Of a stretch of DNA of 64,000 nt, positions 36,226-60,824 are shown piece by piece. The notes below the pieces were generated by a model. It saw only the letters and a list, made by a program, of their open reading frames with translations. It searched no databases and was not told the DNA's origin. The position numbers and the translations under genes were made by a program. This DNA is from Amorphochlora amoebiformis (Eukaryota; Cercozoa; Chlorarachniophyceae). Each line of letters starts with the position of its first letter. The stretch's first letter is position 1. The stretch lies in contig BAAHQB010000316.1 in assembly GCA_054601695.1 (NCBI GenBank), positions 124,001-188,000 on the forward strand, in the 5' to 3' direction.

Positions 36226-38017
36226 AGTATATGTACATGTGTATGTGTATATTTGTCGACACGCATACATATATCTATCTATAATATGTGAATTGTGTAT
36301 GTATAAATGTGTACATAATATGTACAAATTTATTTGTATTTGCGTAGCATACGAAATGTATAATCACAAACCTTTTCCATCTCGTGCTTGATCATTGTGC
36401 GGGATGACTCCTTGGCAAGCTGAGCTTTAACGATCTTCACCAGTCCCTCGCAAGCGTAACAGCTAATGGGGTTTGGGCATTGGCCGAGGGACGTGCAGAT
36501 CTTTTCCTCGTCTATCTTGGCAAGCACCTGATTGAAATTCGATGACGACATGTATGTATATATGTATGTGTATGTATATATGTATGTGTATGTATATATG
36601 TATGTGTATGTATATATGTATGTGTATGTATATATGTGTGTATGTATTATGTATAAATATGTGTGTGTATCTGTAAAACATAAATATATAATATATTTAT
36701 CTATGTGAGCATGTAGCGCACCATGTCAATGATCTTGTCAGCGAACATCTCAACAAGACTATCGCACTCGCCCTCGAGGACACCAACGGCGCCAATCCTT
36801 TTGTTGATCTCAGAAACTGCCTCTGTGGGACCGGCAAGAAGCGACGTACCACTGTCCGCAATGGCGTGGCAGCCACCCTTGCAGAAGTCGTCTCCCTGGA
36901 CAGTGAGGGCATCCATATTAAACTCCCTGTCACACCAAGCATCTTCTCAGGCATATCTTTTTTTAGTGATCATATTAAAACGCCACCAGTAGGTCTTGTT
37001 GGTTAGAGGAACGTAAGTGAAGTCGCCAGTGTAGTGTGCCTTGTCAGTTCCTCCAAACACGAGTTCCCCGTCCCCACCGGCCGTGCGGTTGAGGTAGAAG
37101 GCAAAAACGTTTGTATCGACGAGATTTTGGTCCATTATATTGTAGAACACGGGAGGAGCATGGTTGACGGCAATCGAATCGAAAGCGAGTCCCATGATGC
37201 CGTCAAAGTTGGCCGCGATGAAGGCCACTCCGGGCTCTTTGGTAACCTCAGCAAAGAGCTGATTTTTGACCTTGAGGCCGCCAATAGTAATGGTATCCTG
37301 ACTCATGAATCCAGAGCATGCACCGCTACCGTACTGAATGGCGAACGCGGTACCTGAAAGGAGAATGTTAAGACAATATTTGATAGCCTTGGCTCAAATA
37401 CCGTTCTTGACATAGTCGGTGGACTGGGAGCTGTCGTACTTGGTGTGGAGATCGCAAGGAAGCTCCCAGACTGGGCACTGTTTGCTAGGGACCCACAGGT
37501 TGGAAGATCCAGTGTCGGGAACGACTGAGAAAATATCCATCAGGGAAAAAATCATGTATTCAAGCTACAAGCGTTTCACCCTTGAATGATTGGGCAGGGT
37601 TGCCAATTCCAATATCGATGTAGTACTGAGCATCCATGTAGTTGTGGACCGTGACATCAGAAGAACCCAAAAGTTTTTCATGGGATCGCTTTGAAAAGTC
37701 TTCCCAGTCGCTGGCCAGTCTGAGAGTAAACCGGATAATTTATTTTGTCGAAACTTTTCTTAGCACGATACGTACGTTTGGAGCTTGTGACTGCGCTTCA
37801 TTTGTTGGCGAGCGGTCATTTCCATCTTGTTCAGCTTGAACTTAACGATGGCCTAGATTCGAAATGGATTTAGCTTCTTCCGTTCCAAGGGTTCCCACAT
37901 AAACGAAATGGAAGAACTCCCTCATTTCATAAAACGCCTACAAATACCGAGCATGTACGACCCCAATAACGTAACCTCGGCAGAAAGAGCAGAAGCGAGT
38001 ACGAAAGCGGAAAGCAT
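35686..38017 (-). CDS. Aspartic protease (cathepsin D/phytepsin type) with plant-specific saposin insert, 465 aa
   Basis: This is a family A1 aspartic endopeptidase, probably secreted or vacuolar/lysosomal. Eight minus-strand exons join in phase: 37976-38017, 37776-37852, 37580-37719, 37402-37524, 36987-37353, 36722-36926, 36372-36527 and 35686-35973 (1398 nt). A signal peptide ([14 protein letters not shown]) precedes a pro-region ([20 protein letters not shown]). The catalytic motifs [14 protein letters not shown] and [13 protein letters not shown] are both present. Between them and the C-terminal lobe lies a swapped saposin-like insert (Cys pairs in [39 protein letters not shown]), as in phytepsins. 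It ends [17 protein letters not shown], then VGFATAA. Five introns are ordinary and short; the one after the signal exon and the two flanking the saposin exon are longer, and the two near the saposin exon contain TA/TATG repeats. Confidence 0.95.
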
Positions 38018-38201
38018 CTTCTTGTGCAGTGTTGCGGCTTTTGTCCGTGATCCGACTTGGGGGTGCTTCGGAATTGGTTTGTCTTCTTCGTGTTAATTTG
38101 TCGGCTGAATAGAAAACCTTATGATTAACATATCATAGTATCGATATCTGAGATATTAAAATAACAATATTTACTGTCATACGGGAATGGCTACCGGTTC
38201 A

Positions 38202-38313
38202 TCATCGACGCTGTATTCCGGTGAACTCTGGTAAAAGCAACACATCATCCACAGCGGGCTTCTTCGAGTCTTCCATGATCTCATCCTTCAATTTCTCCAG
38301 GGTGCGCCAGTTC
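38202..38313 (-). CDS. Possible terminal exon of an unidentified minus-strand gene
   Basis: After the acceptor CTCTCAATTGGGCGAAG an open frame reads NWRTLEKLKDEIMEDSKKP and continues through VDDVLLLPEFTGI to a TGA. The composition is protein-like, but no upstream exon was identified. An overlapping frame (RRLMTLNWAKELAHPGEIE) is also open, so a frameshift or pseudogene is possible. Confidence 0.3.
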
Positions 38314-38399
38314 CTTCGCCCAATTGAGAGTCATCAGTCGTCGCGTGGGTCTTCGAAACTCGGCACGGTGGTCTAGGTGGTTGTTTTTTCAAGGATAAT

Positions 38400-38536
38400 T
38401 TCAGTGCACCGGACTGGGGTGATGAGGCAAGTTTCTAAGAGCAGTGCACCGTCATTGCGTAAGGTTATTTATAGTATGAATCATATTAGTAATATTATGA
38501 ATTACACAATGCACGTGCATGTATGTAACAAATTGT

Positions 38537-38580
<44 letters not shown>

Positions 38581-38871
38581 TGTATACTTATCACACACAT
38601 ATGTATATATACTATAACTATATATAAACCAAGTAAAACTGGTATCAATATTATGGTTGTTACATGATAACTTACATTAATTTCAGTAAGATTCTTACTA
38701 CCGTTTGAATCCGAATATTAATTTATGTAATCATTAATAATTATGAAAATATAAATTAATCATTGACCGTATGATATCATAGGTTGTATTATGAACATTT
38801 GAACATAGAATCGAAGGCGATCAAGAATCATTAATCAATTGTCAATTTACAATTCGCATATATAGTATTAT

Positions 38872-38923
<52 letters not shown>

Positions 38924-39184
38924 ATATATTTACTGTACGGTAATTTGAATATAATTAATATTTAATGATTAGATAATATCATATTACGTACCGTATACAT
39001 GTATCACTCAGCGGACAATTTATTCACACTCGTACATGTTTATACATGTATAATATATACATACATATATATTACACACACACACACACACATATGTGTA
39101 TATATATATTTCTATTAATTTATATGTTTACAATATTGCATATATTCTTACACATTATATATATAATATATATATATATATAAG

Positions 39185-39277
<93 letters not shown>

Positions 39278-39390
39278 TTATGTATACACACGTGTGTACA
39301 TTCACAATATCATATTGTGCATATGAAATACGTATATGAGTGAAAACATACATCATACACTCATGCTCTGTCCAATATTAACGCTTAAAA
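38400..39390. other. AT-rich intergenic sequence without recognisable gene
   Basis: Mostly AT-rich unique sequence with TA arrays at 38540-38580, 38878-38920 and 39195-39275. No exon with acceptor and donor was found. Confidence 0.5.
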
Positions 39391-39672
39391 TCACAAAATA
39401 GAAACGTCAACCAAAAACTCATGACCGCAGAACACACTTCCTAAACGACTTTCAGCCCACTCGTCATCAGATCTAAACCTGATTTTCGGCGCCTTGTCCA
39501 TCTCAACTGATTCCCAACCGAGTAAATACCCAAGAAGAGGCGTCTGGAGGCATAAATACCGGAATACGTGTGGACACGTAGAAGTAGCAGAGACACGTTT
39601 GAGTCTACCCAAGCGACATATTTGAGGTAGATTGGGGGGATTCTTGAAACGTTGATGCTCGCAACTTCGCAT
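39391..39672 (-). CDS. Uncertain open frame, 93 codons
   Basis: The C-terminal part reads MDKAPKIRFRSDDEWAESRL, then GSVFCGHEFLVDVSIL and a stop, and looks protein-like. An overlapping minus frame (IYLKYVAWVDSNVSLLLLRV) is also long. No family was recognised. The block is not TA-rich, so some coding is plausible. Confidence 0.3.
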   Translation of the reverse strand: MRSCEHQRFKNPPNLPQICRLGRLKRVSATSTCPHVFRYLCLQTPLLGYLLGWESVEMDKAPKIRFRSDDEWAESRLGSVFCGHEFLVDVSIL

Positions 39673-39855
39673 TCGGTTACAGAACCGTTCGCAAGAATAT
39701 CTTCAAATTTGGGTAAAATTACCCAAAATAAAAATAATTTAATTAGGGCTTTATTACTAAAATAAGTTAAATAAGTCGAGCGGGGCGAAGGGGGGGAAAA
39801 AAAATTTGCTGCACCTGCTATCTTGCCCTTCAGGCTTGGAGTGTGTCCCCAAACG

Positions 39856-41076
39856 ATGGTGCAGAAAACCCTCACGGCCTCCACGACCACGCCCTCTCAC
39901 GACGCTAAATCAGTACCCCTCGTGTCTTCCAAGTCACCGAAGGAGGTCCAAAGCAGGGGCATGACCAAGGTCAACGCAAAGTCCTTCCCCCTGGTCGACC
40001 ATGCAACTCTCGCTATCAGCTGCACACCCGACTTAACGGCCCGCGTGGCCATGAAAAACGACGCATTCCTGCCCTCCGATGAGTCTGAGATAAGTAGTTC
40101 GGATTCCGAGACCTCTCGGAGACGGAGGACGTGCGGTCGAATCTGCCCTTCGTGCTCGCAGCGCGTCCGTCTCTGGGGTGCAGACTACCACGCGCATCTC
40201 TTCTGTTGTCTCCAAACCCGTGCGAAGGCCAGGGTACCCATAATATCACCCTCTTATTGATGCAGTCGATGTCTTCTTGTGCCGTGTGGCGACTTTCTTA
40301 CCTGTTTTCGCGTGTTCAGGGGAAGGCGACGACGAACAATCTTAAGCACGTTGTGAAAAGTGTCAAGGAGGCAATATCTAACCTCGACTTAACGTTTCGC
40401 ATCAACACGATGGAATCGCTGTATCGCATGGCCAAGAGTGCAGGAGGACTTAGAGTCTTGGTGCCGGAGTTGAAGGAGGAAGTGGACAACAAGGCAAGTG
40501 AATTTTCGAACCACTACTCTTGGCAATGCTCTCATTCACTTTTACTTGTATTGTACTCTCTCTATATATAAGTTTGAATGCGCATTTCACTGTACTCCAC
40601 GATATTTTTTTGCTCTGTGTGTGTGTCCAAATTCTTTTTCGTACGGGTTGAATAAGAACAAGATGCTTACTACAGTGCTTTGGCAACCACAGGTGTTGGG
40701 GCTAGTGTATGGTAAACAACGCTCCCAGTCGAGTTCCACATTATCATCGTCCAAACCTTTGAGCAGCCAACAGAAGAAGCGGAAGCGGGGGGGATCAAGC
40801 GCTGGACGGTCGCAGCTGGACAACTCGAAGCGACGAAAGAAGGAGCTTCTTACGTTTTCACGTGTGACCGAGGCCCACCAGACGCCACCCGTCCCTGCTG
40901 TTAGATCACCCGTTCTCCGGAGATTCTCTCCCCTAGCCCTCGACGACGTGTTCGCCATGCGTCCGTACAAGGCGCTTGGCGACTTCGAGTGGAAGAAGCA
41001 CATCCTCTCGTGGCATGAGAATAATCGTTCCATGTGTCCGTCCCCTATCAGCCTTCCGCAGTCCCCGTTTGCATGA
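39856..41076 (+). CDS. Predicted basic nuclear protein with Cys/His cluster, 311 aa
   Basis: Three exons, all phase 0: 39856-40233, 40320-40493 and 40693-41076 (936 nt). The start AAACGATGG is favourable. Residues ~85-100 are Ser/acidic (SDESEISSSDSE) followed by RRRRTCGRICPSCSQRV and YHAHLFCC, a possible zinc-binding C-x2-C...H-x-H-x3-CC cluster. The middle exon is helical and charged (LKHVVKSVKEAISNLDL). The last exon has nuclear-localisation-like KKRKRGG and KRRKKE and ends WKKHILSWHENNRSM..SPFA. The first intron is GT-AG. The second has GCAAGT at the donor, so it is GC-AG. Introns are short, with no TA array. I do not recognise the family; DNA or RNA binding is a guess. Confidence 0.75.
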
Positions 41077-41218
41077 GGAGAGGAACCACAACTGTCTCTT
41101 CTGGCACACCGGGGCGCCGTGTGAGTGCTCGAGATGTCGAGGGAAGAATTCGATGTCGACCTGTAGCACAGAGCTTCCCACCTCCAGTAGCGCACATTTG
41201 AAAATCGTTCATGGATGA
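41070..41218 (+). other. Cys/His-rich frame overlapping the 3' end of the nuclear protein gene
   Basis: In the frame shifted relative to the stop at 41076, the sequence reads HEERNHNCLFWHTGAPCECS and RCRGKN, then runs to a stop at 41218. The Cys/His spacing looks like a real zinc-binding segment, so the annotated stop may reflect a frameshift, a base error or an alternative splice. Confidence 0.35.
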
Positions 41219-41560
41219 TGGGCTAGTGGATAGGTGTCAATCCATCCAGCCGGAATGGGCACATATAGGCCTTTCTTTTTTTCCACCTATTCAAATAAAC
41301 CTAATCGTCGCTCCCCTAGTATGATATTAACAGGACAGACGACTAGGCTGAGTAACCCCACCTCACATCTAGATTGCGTTCAAACGACATCTCGAAATTT
41401 CTTAGTTGCTTCTCGCTGAGTATATATTTGTTCCATTTCAAGTTCAATAATGCGCGGTCCGACAGTCTAAAATGGTTAACACTTGTTCGATATCTTATAC
41501 ACTAGGTGTAATAATTATGTGTGTAGATGCACGTACGTACACACACACACACCACATATG

Positions 41561-41611
<51 letters not shown>

Positions 41612-41627
41612 TATGTATATATATATA

Positions 41628-41679
<52 letters not shown>

Positions 41680-41917
41680 TATATTATATATACAAATGTA
41701 TATGTAGATATCTAGGATATGTGTATACACATATATAATATAGTACATAAAAATATTTATATATATGTATAAAACGCTACTTATTGCACATTTTTTACAA
41801 CGATTATACCATCGGGAACTTCATATATTTGTATATATTCATAATATTATCTAGATGTGACTATATTATTATATCTGTTCTACTACTTCCTATCTCTATC
41901 TAGTCTATACTAGCACA

Positions 41918-41999
<82 letters not shown>

Positions 42000-42749
42000 T
42001 ATCTATAGCTAGCTATATATATCTAGATATATATATAGAATACACACACACACATATAAATTAAAATGTAATATATGCTGATAATTATAATATTATAGTA
42101 TATATATACTCTACACCTATGATATCACTGTACATATACTAGATATAGTTATTGTTAACAGTTAAGTATGTGTAGGAGTATACGAGAATAGACATAGTTT
42201 AGACTGAAATAATAGTAATTCTAGTAATTGTATCATGTGCTATATACATCACGGTATCATAATGCGTTTTACTGTTGTTGTTATCGAAATGTTCAAAACG
42301 ATATGTACCGTGACGCAGTAGTACTGTAGTTGTAGTCCGGTGGTGAGGGAGTCAGAGGGACCCAACCTTTTATTAAAAAAGACAACATCTAGACATCGAC
42401 AGTGAACTGATTTGCAGTAGTAATTTACTATACTTATAGTATATACCAGTAACCTATCTCATAGCAGCCAGCCTGTGACGTATATAATCTAGATAATCGC
42501 ACATCACAAGTCGCGATATCTAGTATATATATATATTCTATAGTATGTATCATTACTGATTCATTAGTATATAGCACATTAGGGACGTTAGGGTCAGGGT
42601 TAGGGTTAGGGTTAAGGTGAGGGTCAGGGTGAGGGTTAGGGTTGGGGTTGGGGTTAGGCTTAGGGTTAAGGTTAGGGTTAGTGTACATATAATAATATAT
42701 TTTTTTTATATATGTACAATATTACATACAATATACAATAACCTTGATA

Positions 42750-42787
<38 letters not shown>

Positions 42788-42979
42788 TAAATATACAATA
42801 TTATAACAAAATATACACTCATCTTAGACAAAAAAATGATACTTCTCAAGTTCTCATATATATATGAATATATATATTCATATCACATAAACAATATTAA
42901 TCAACAATATTATAAAAGGGATAAACTAGATAATAATGTAATATTGGAAATCATTGTAATATATATCAATATACACATG

Positions 42980-43041
<62 letters not shown>

Positions 43042-43735
43042 CAGTACTACAATGATTAATATTACACAATATTACAATATAATATAATTTAAACACCTAA
43101 GTGGTCTAACACGGCACAAATGCGCGTAAAGATACTACAAACAAACAAAAAACCACACGGGGGGGGGGAGGGGGGTTTAACCGGGGGGGTATGGACAATT
43201 CCGATGTAATTGTGGTTTAAATCTGTGAATTTTATTATTAATTTAATAAATTCGACTCTTCTTGAGGAGAACTTTATTCTTTTTTAATAATAATATAAAA
43301 CAAATGAATTTTTACCTTAATATATATATTAGTATTAATAAGCGTCTTTTAATAGTGTTATTATTATATTTTATAAAACTATTTTTGATTTTTGACGGTG
43401 TGGAAATTTTCCACAGTTTTAATAATTTTTTTATAATTTTCGCGGCTTAGTATGGGGCTGCCATTGGGGCATGAGCCGCATGACTGGTGAAAAAGACTCG
43501 AATACCCTCCCGCTATCCCAGGTTGCACCCCCTCCCCGCCCCCCCTCCCCCCGGACGATATCACCCGCTTAATTATACAACTTATAAATAAATTTCGACG
43601 CTTACCTGTCTAGGTGTACTTGGGAGGGAGAGGGGGGGGGGGGGGGGAAAGATATATCTTGTTTTTTAGGGCTTTTTTCGAGGTTTATTTTCTAACCTTC
43701 TATCCGTCCCAACTACGTAGCCAGTCAAATGAGGG
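41219..43735. other. AT-rich intergenic region with degenerate telomere-type array
   Basis: There is AATAAA at 41295, about 220 nt after the nuclear protein stop. TA arrays lie at 41567-41700 and 41920-42000, and a degenerate TTAGGG/GTGAGGG array at 42590-42690. Partial repeat B lies at 43096-43165 and G-homopolymers near 43160-43190 and 43630-43648. No exon pair with consistent phase was found. Some of the plus-strand sequence may hold 5' exons of the TLC gene. Confidence 0.5.
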
Positions 43736-43819
43736 GTGATGATAGCAATAGGGTACCGAAAGGAGCGAGTGGGGGTTCTCGGAACCGGGGGGGGGGGGGG
43801 GGGGTGGTGGTTAGTTCAG

Positions 43820-55199
<11,380 letters not shown>

Positions 55200-55258
<59 letters not shown>

Positions 55259-55294
55259 ATGAATTATTTATATTAGTTTATAATACATACATAT

Positions 55295-55339
<45 letters not shown>

Positions 55340-55640
55340 GTACATAAATTATGTATATATATATATATATATACAAATACTTAAATATATAGACATACGT
55401 AAGAGAATACATTTACACATGTTCATAAGGGTACTGAGTCACAGTATTATATATATATATATATATATATATAAAACTCAGTATATATATTTATATATCA
55501 CAGTGTATATATATATATATATCTAGTATATACATACATATAGTATATTCACTCATGGATTAAAATAAAATCATAGTATATCTAGTATATATACACTGCA
55601 GACTCTAGACACATGTAACATTCATGACTAATACTGTATA

Positions 55641-55699
<59 letters not shown>

Positions 55700-55772
55700 T
55701 ACATATGTCTTCTCTTCGTGTCCATTCCCACTGCGGCCGTCTCTAGCTCTTCTATAACATAAACACACAAGC

Positions 55773-55805
<33 letters not shown>

Positions 55806-56419
55806 AAAATATATATATATAAAAATATATGTAAACATCAGAATCTGACGATCAAAAACGGGTGTGTAACTAATGTAACCGTTTTATGGCCGCGCAGAAT
55901 TACTGGAATTATCTAGATTATATGTAGCAAAAAAAACTCCAGATATATAAAGAGATACGCTAGATACTAGCTAGATATCCATCGTGCGGCAAATATTAAA
56001 AGTAGTAGGCTAGTAGCTATATTTCAAGTGGAATCATTTGAAGTTCCAGAAATTGACTAGCTAGATTACTGGCTATGCTAGTATGCTACTAGCTAGTGCT
56101 AACTTGTTAAATCTCTAGCTACGATCTGGTCAAGTTAATTATCATATAAGTTCGTAATTATAAGGAAATCAATTATCGTTATCGATAAAAGTATTTCTAG
56201 TATTTGAATTATTTGGCTTCAAAAAACAACTTTTAGTAGATACCAGAGATAACTCCACGAGTCTTAGTAACTTGACACGATGCCTACCGTAAATAAGCAT
56301 GCATGTACTCTAGCTAGTCTAGTGACTAGCTTGACTCTTTCGAGACTTGGCCATTAATCACCATATATACAAGTACGGTTTGTTTTAAAAGGCGTAGTCT
56401 TTTCTATTTTAGTCTTTGC
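55200..56419. other. Convergent intergenic region
   Basis: TA arrays to ~55830, then ~600 bp of unique AT-rich sequence (55840-56400) rich in CTAG words. On the minus strand 55697-55750 reads EELETAAVGMDTKRRHM between an AG and GTATAT, but no partner exon was found, so I leave it uncalled. Confidence 0.45.
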
Positions 56420-56571
56420 CTATTGGAGAAGAGGTAGCACTTTGCCAACCTGGGTATATACAGTGCAAATTTAGACTGTGATTGTTAGGTATGTGTATAT
56501 ATATTATAAATATATGCGCGTATATATACATATATATTATATATATATATATATATATACGCATATACTAG

Positions 56572-56635
<64 letters not shown>

Positions 56636-56792
56636 CATACATACCTATGTAATATATACCTGTTATAAGAGTTATTTTAGCGGCACCACGCCTCATATAT
56701 ATTATATATATACATATATATATATATAATATTACATATATATGTAATATATACCTGCTGAAGAGTTATTTTAGCGGAACCCACGCCCTCAC

Positions 56793-56842
<50 letters not shown>

Positions 56843-56938
56843 GTATATATACCTGTTGAAGAGTTATTTTAGCGGAACCCACGCCCTCAACATCCTCGCC
56901 TGTAGACTCTTTCGTACGCTTTGATACCTATAATATAT

Positions 56939-56982
<44 letters not shown>

Positions 56983-57180
56983 TTATATATATTATATATG
57001 TATTATATATATATATATATATATCTATATTATAGTACCACAACTATCCCATCTTTTATATCCCATCCGTACCTCTTGGCTAAGCGCTGGAATATGTATA
57101 TATATATATATGTTTATGTGTGTATATATGTATATAATATGTATATGTACATATAAATTCATGCATACGTATGTGTATAA

Positions 57181-57233
<53 letters not shown>

Positions 57234-57301
57234 GCATATGTATGCATATATATATGTATATATGTGTATAATATATATATATATATATATATATAAATTC
57301 A

Positions 57302-57333
<32 letters not shown>

Positions 57334-57389
57334 CGCACATATATAGAGTTATATATACATACATATACATATGTATATATATAGAGTTA

Positions 57390-57429
<40 letters not shown>

Positions 57430-57789
57430 CACCTCCACATCAGATTTCCCATTCTTAAGTAGAGGTTCGAGAGATGAAACAGACACATCGCAGAATGTGC
57501 ACCTAGGTTAGGGTTACGTTTAGGGTTACCTAGGGTTAGGGTTCGGGTTAGGGTTAGGGTTAGGTTTAGGTTTAGGGTTAGGTTTAGGGTTAGGGTTAGG
57601 ATGAGATTATTCAGTATGTCTTAGCCCTAGGGCCATTGACTCCGCCACTTAGTAAGGCTGATGTGCTGGGAGCGACCTCAGCGGATGTCATGTTTTGGTT
57701 GGGGTTAGGGTTCGGTTAAGGGTAAAATACCCAAATACACGGACTACGAAACGCTCTATGGCCTCTACAAACCTATGTATATATACGTA

Positions 57790-57873
<84 letters not shown>

Positions 57874-57901
57874 ATATATATATTATATATATATATATAT
57901 A

Positions 57902-57974
<73 letters not shown>

Positions 57975-58259
57975 CATATTGTACACGACACGACTTGCAC
58001 ATCAATTCAGGATCATCCGATAAAACCTCCCGACAAAAAAAACCCCAAGATATCTCTGACAGATCCAGAAAATTATTTCACAGACCGAGATAGAGAGCAA
58101 GAAAGAGGGATACCGGGAGAGCGAGAGAGAGGGAGAGAGAGAGAAAAAAAAAGAAAGAGAAAAAAAGAGAGATTCGATAGATAGATAACAAGGCTACGAA
58201 CAGGTCGGAGAAAATTCGAGAGCGTTCTAGACGTGAGGGGGGCGAGGTATACATATATG

Positions 58260-58319
<60 letters not shown>

Positions 58320-58394
58320 GGGTACCCAAGGAGTTTGAGAAGATCTGGGTACATATATATATATATATATTATATTATATATATATATATATAT

Positions 58395-58434
<40 letters not shown>

Positions 58435-58541
58435 TGGGGTACCCAGGGAGTTTGAGAAGATCTGGGTAGCCCTTTTGCTCTTGTGCTGTTTTCCAGAACT
58501 TTTCCATTTCGAAGGATTCTAGAAGGGAAGCCTGTATATGC

Positions 58542-58585
<44 letters not shown>

Positions 58586-58659
58586 GTATATATATATTTA
58601 TGTATATATATATATATGTATGTATATGTATATATGTATATGTATGTATATGTATATGT

Positions 58660-58691
<32 letters not shown>

Positions 58692-58732
58692 CTACATAGA
58701 TATGAATATATATATATATATATGTATATATA

Positions 58733-58781
<49 letters not shown>

Positions 58782-58923
58782 TATAACACGTTTGTATATA
58801 CTATATATTACCTATATATATATATATACTATTATTATTATTATTATTAATAATATTTTGTTATTATTACCAGACCTAAGGTTATGTTGTTTTGTGTCAA
58901 TCGGACAGCATGTGTTGTATATC

Positions 58924-58969
<46 letters not shown>

Positions 58970-59099
58970 ATATACCAGATGTAAGATGGTTGAAATAGGT
59001 TCCTGTGAGTGTAAATCGGACGGCAAAAGGTACACACAGCTAATGAAGTCACTGCTTGGTAACTGCATGACAGCCTGATATGTGAATGTTATACTAGAC

Positions 59100-59138
<39 letters not shown>

Positions 59139-59183
59139 TTGGTAACTGCATGACAGCCTGATATGTGAATGTTATACTATACT

Positions 59184-59230
<47 letters not shown>

Positions 59231-59330
59231 TTGGTAACTGCATTACAGCTTGATATGTGAATGTTATACGAAATTATTTAAATATATATATATTTATATA
59301 TATATTATATAATATATATATATACATTTT

Positions 59331-59428
<98 letters not shown>

Positions 59429-59597
59429 TGACCTTGAGTAGGATTTGGCCCGCTACATCGGCTTTAACCTGATATGTATATGTGTGTATATATATGTATG
59501 TATATATATATAATATGTACATGTGTATATGATATATACATATATATATATATATATATACATACATATATATATATATATATATTATATACATAAG

Positions 59598-59670
<73 letters not shown>

Positions 59671-59732
59671 ACCGCTCCAGGATGGAATTTATACAGCTTG
59701 AGAAGATGACGATTTGCCATAAAATCTATGTA

Positions 59733-59776
<44 letters not shown>

Positions 59777-59793
59777 TGCATATCACTACAAAT

Positions 59794-59845
<52 letters not shown>

Positions 59846-60072
59846 AATGTACACTTACACATGAATACATAATCGAATGCAACATAATCTGCATGATATT
59901 GACATATGTGTGATGTGTGTGATATGTCGCCGAGTAAATTGAAGACAAATGTTTTTAAAATTGTATATCCTACATATCAAATTAAATATATTAAATTTTG
60001 CATATTCTACATATCAAAATAAACGTATTAAATTAAGGTGTACATATATATTAATACACACACACACATATA

Positions 60073-60127
<55 letters not shown>

Positions 60128-60226
60128 CATACATATATATATATATATATATGTATGCATTTACATACATACTTGACATGTAATATGTGCACATATATAC
60201 ATATTATATATATATATATATATATG

Positions 60227-60325
<99 letters not shown>

Positions 60326-60388
60326 CAGAACTTTTTATTTGTCAAGCGATTTTACATGCACACAAAAAGAAGCACAATATATATACAA

Positions 60389-60466
<78 letters not shown>

Positions 60467-60467
60467 A

Positions 60468-60561
<94 letters not shown>

Positions 60562-60569
60562 AATATATT

Positions 60570-60630
<61 letters not shown>

Positions 60631-60785
60631 GCACATGTATATGTATACATTTTATACATATAAACATGCATATATACATGCATATAAATACCAGAGGTGT
60701 TATCTTTAATTTGTTTGGCGACATGCTCCTCAAGCGGCTTGATTAGCGCCGAGTCGTACAGGTGCTTATCTAAAATACATTGTGA

Positions 60786-60824
<39 letters not shown>

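Noticed and set aside
55697-55750. Minus-strand exon EELETAAVGMDTKRRHM as the eIF3k C-terminus
   Set aside because: Phase from the preceding exon would give Lys-Ser-stop instead, and the nearer exon 56420-56449 yields the family-like end VGKVLPLLQ.
57985-58245. Plus-strand exon reading [16 protein letters not shown] followed by Arg/Glu/Lys
   Set aside because: It is open for a while, but much of it is GA repeat, it lies in an eIF3k intron on the opposite strand, and no partner exon was found.
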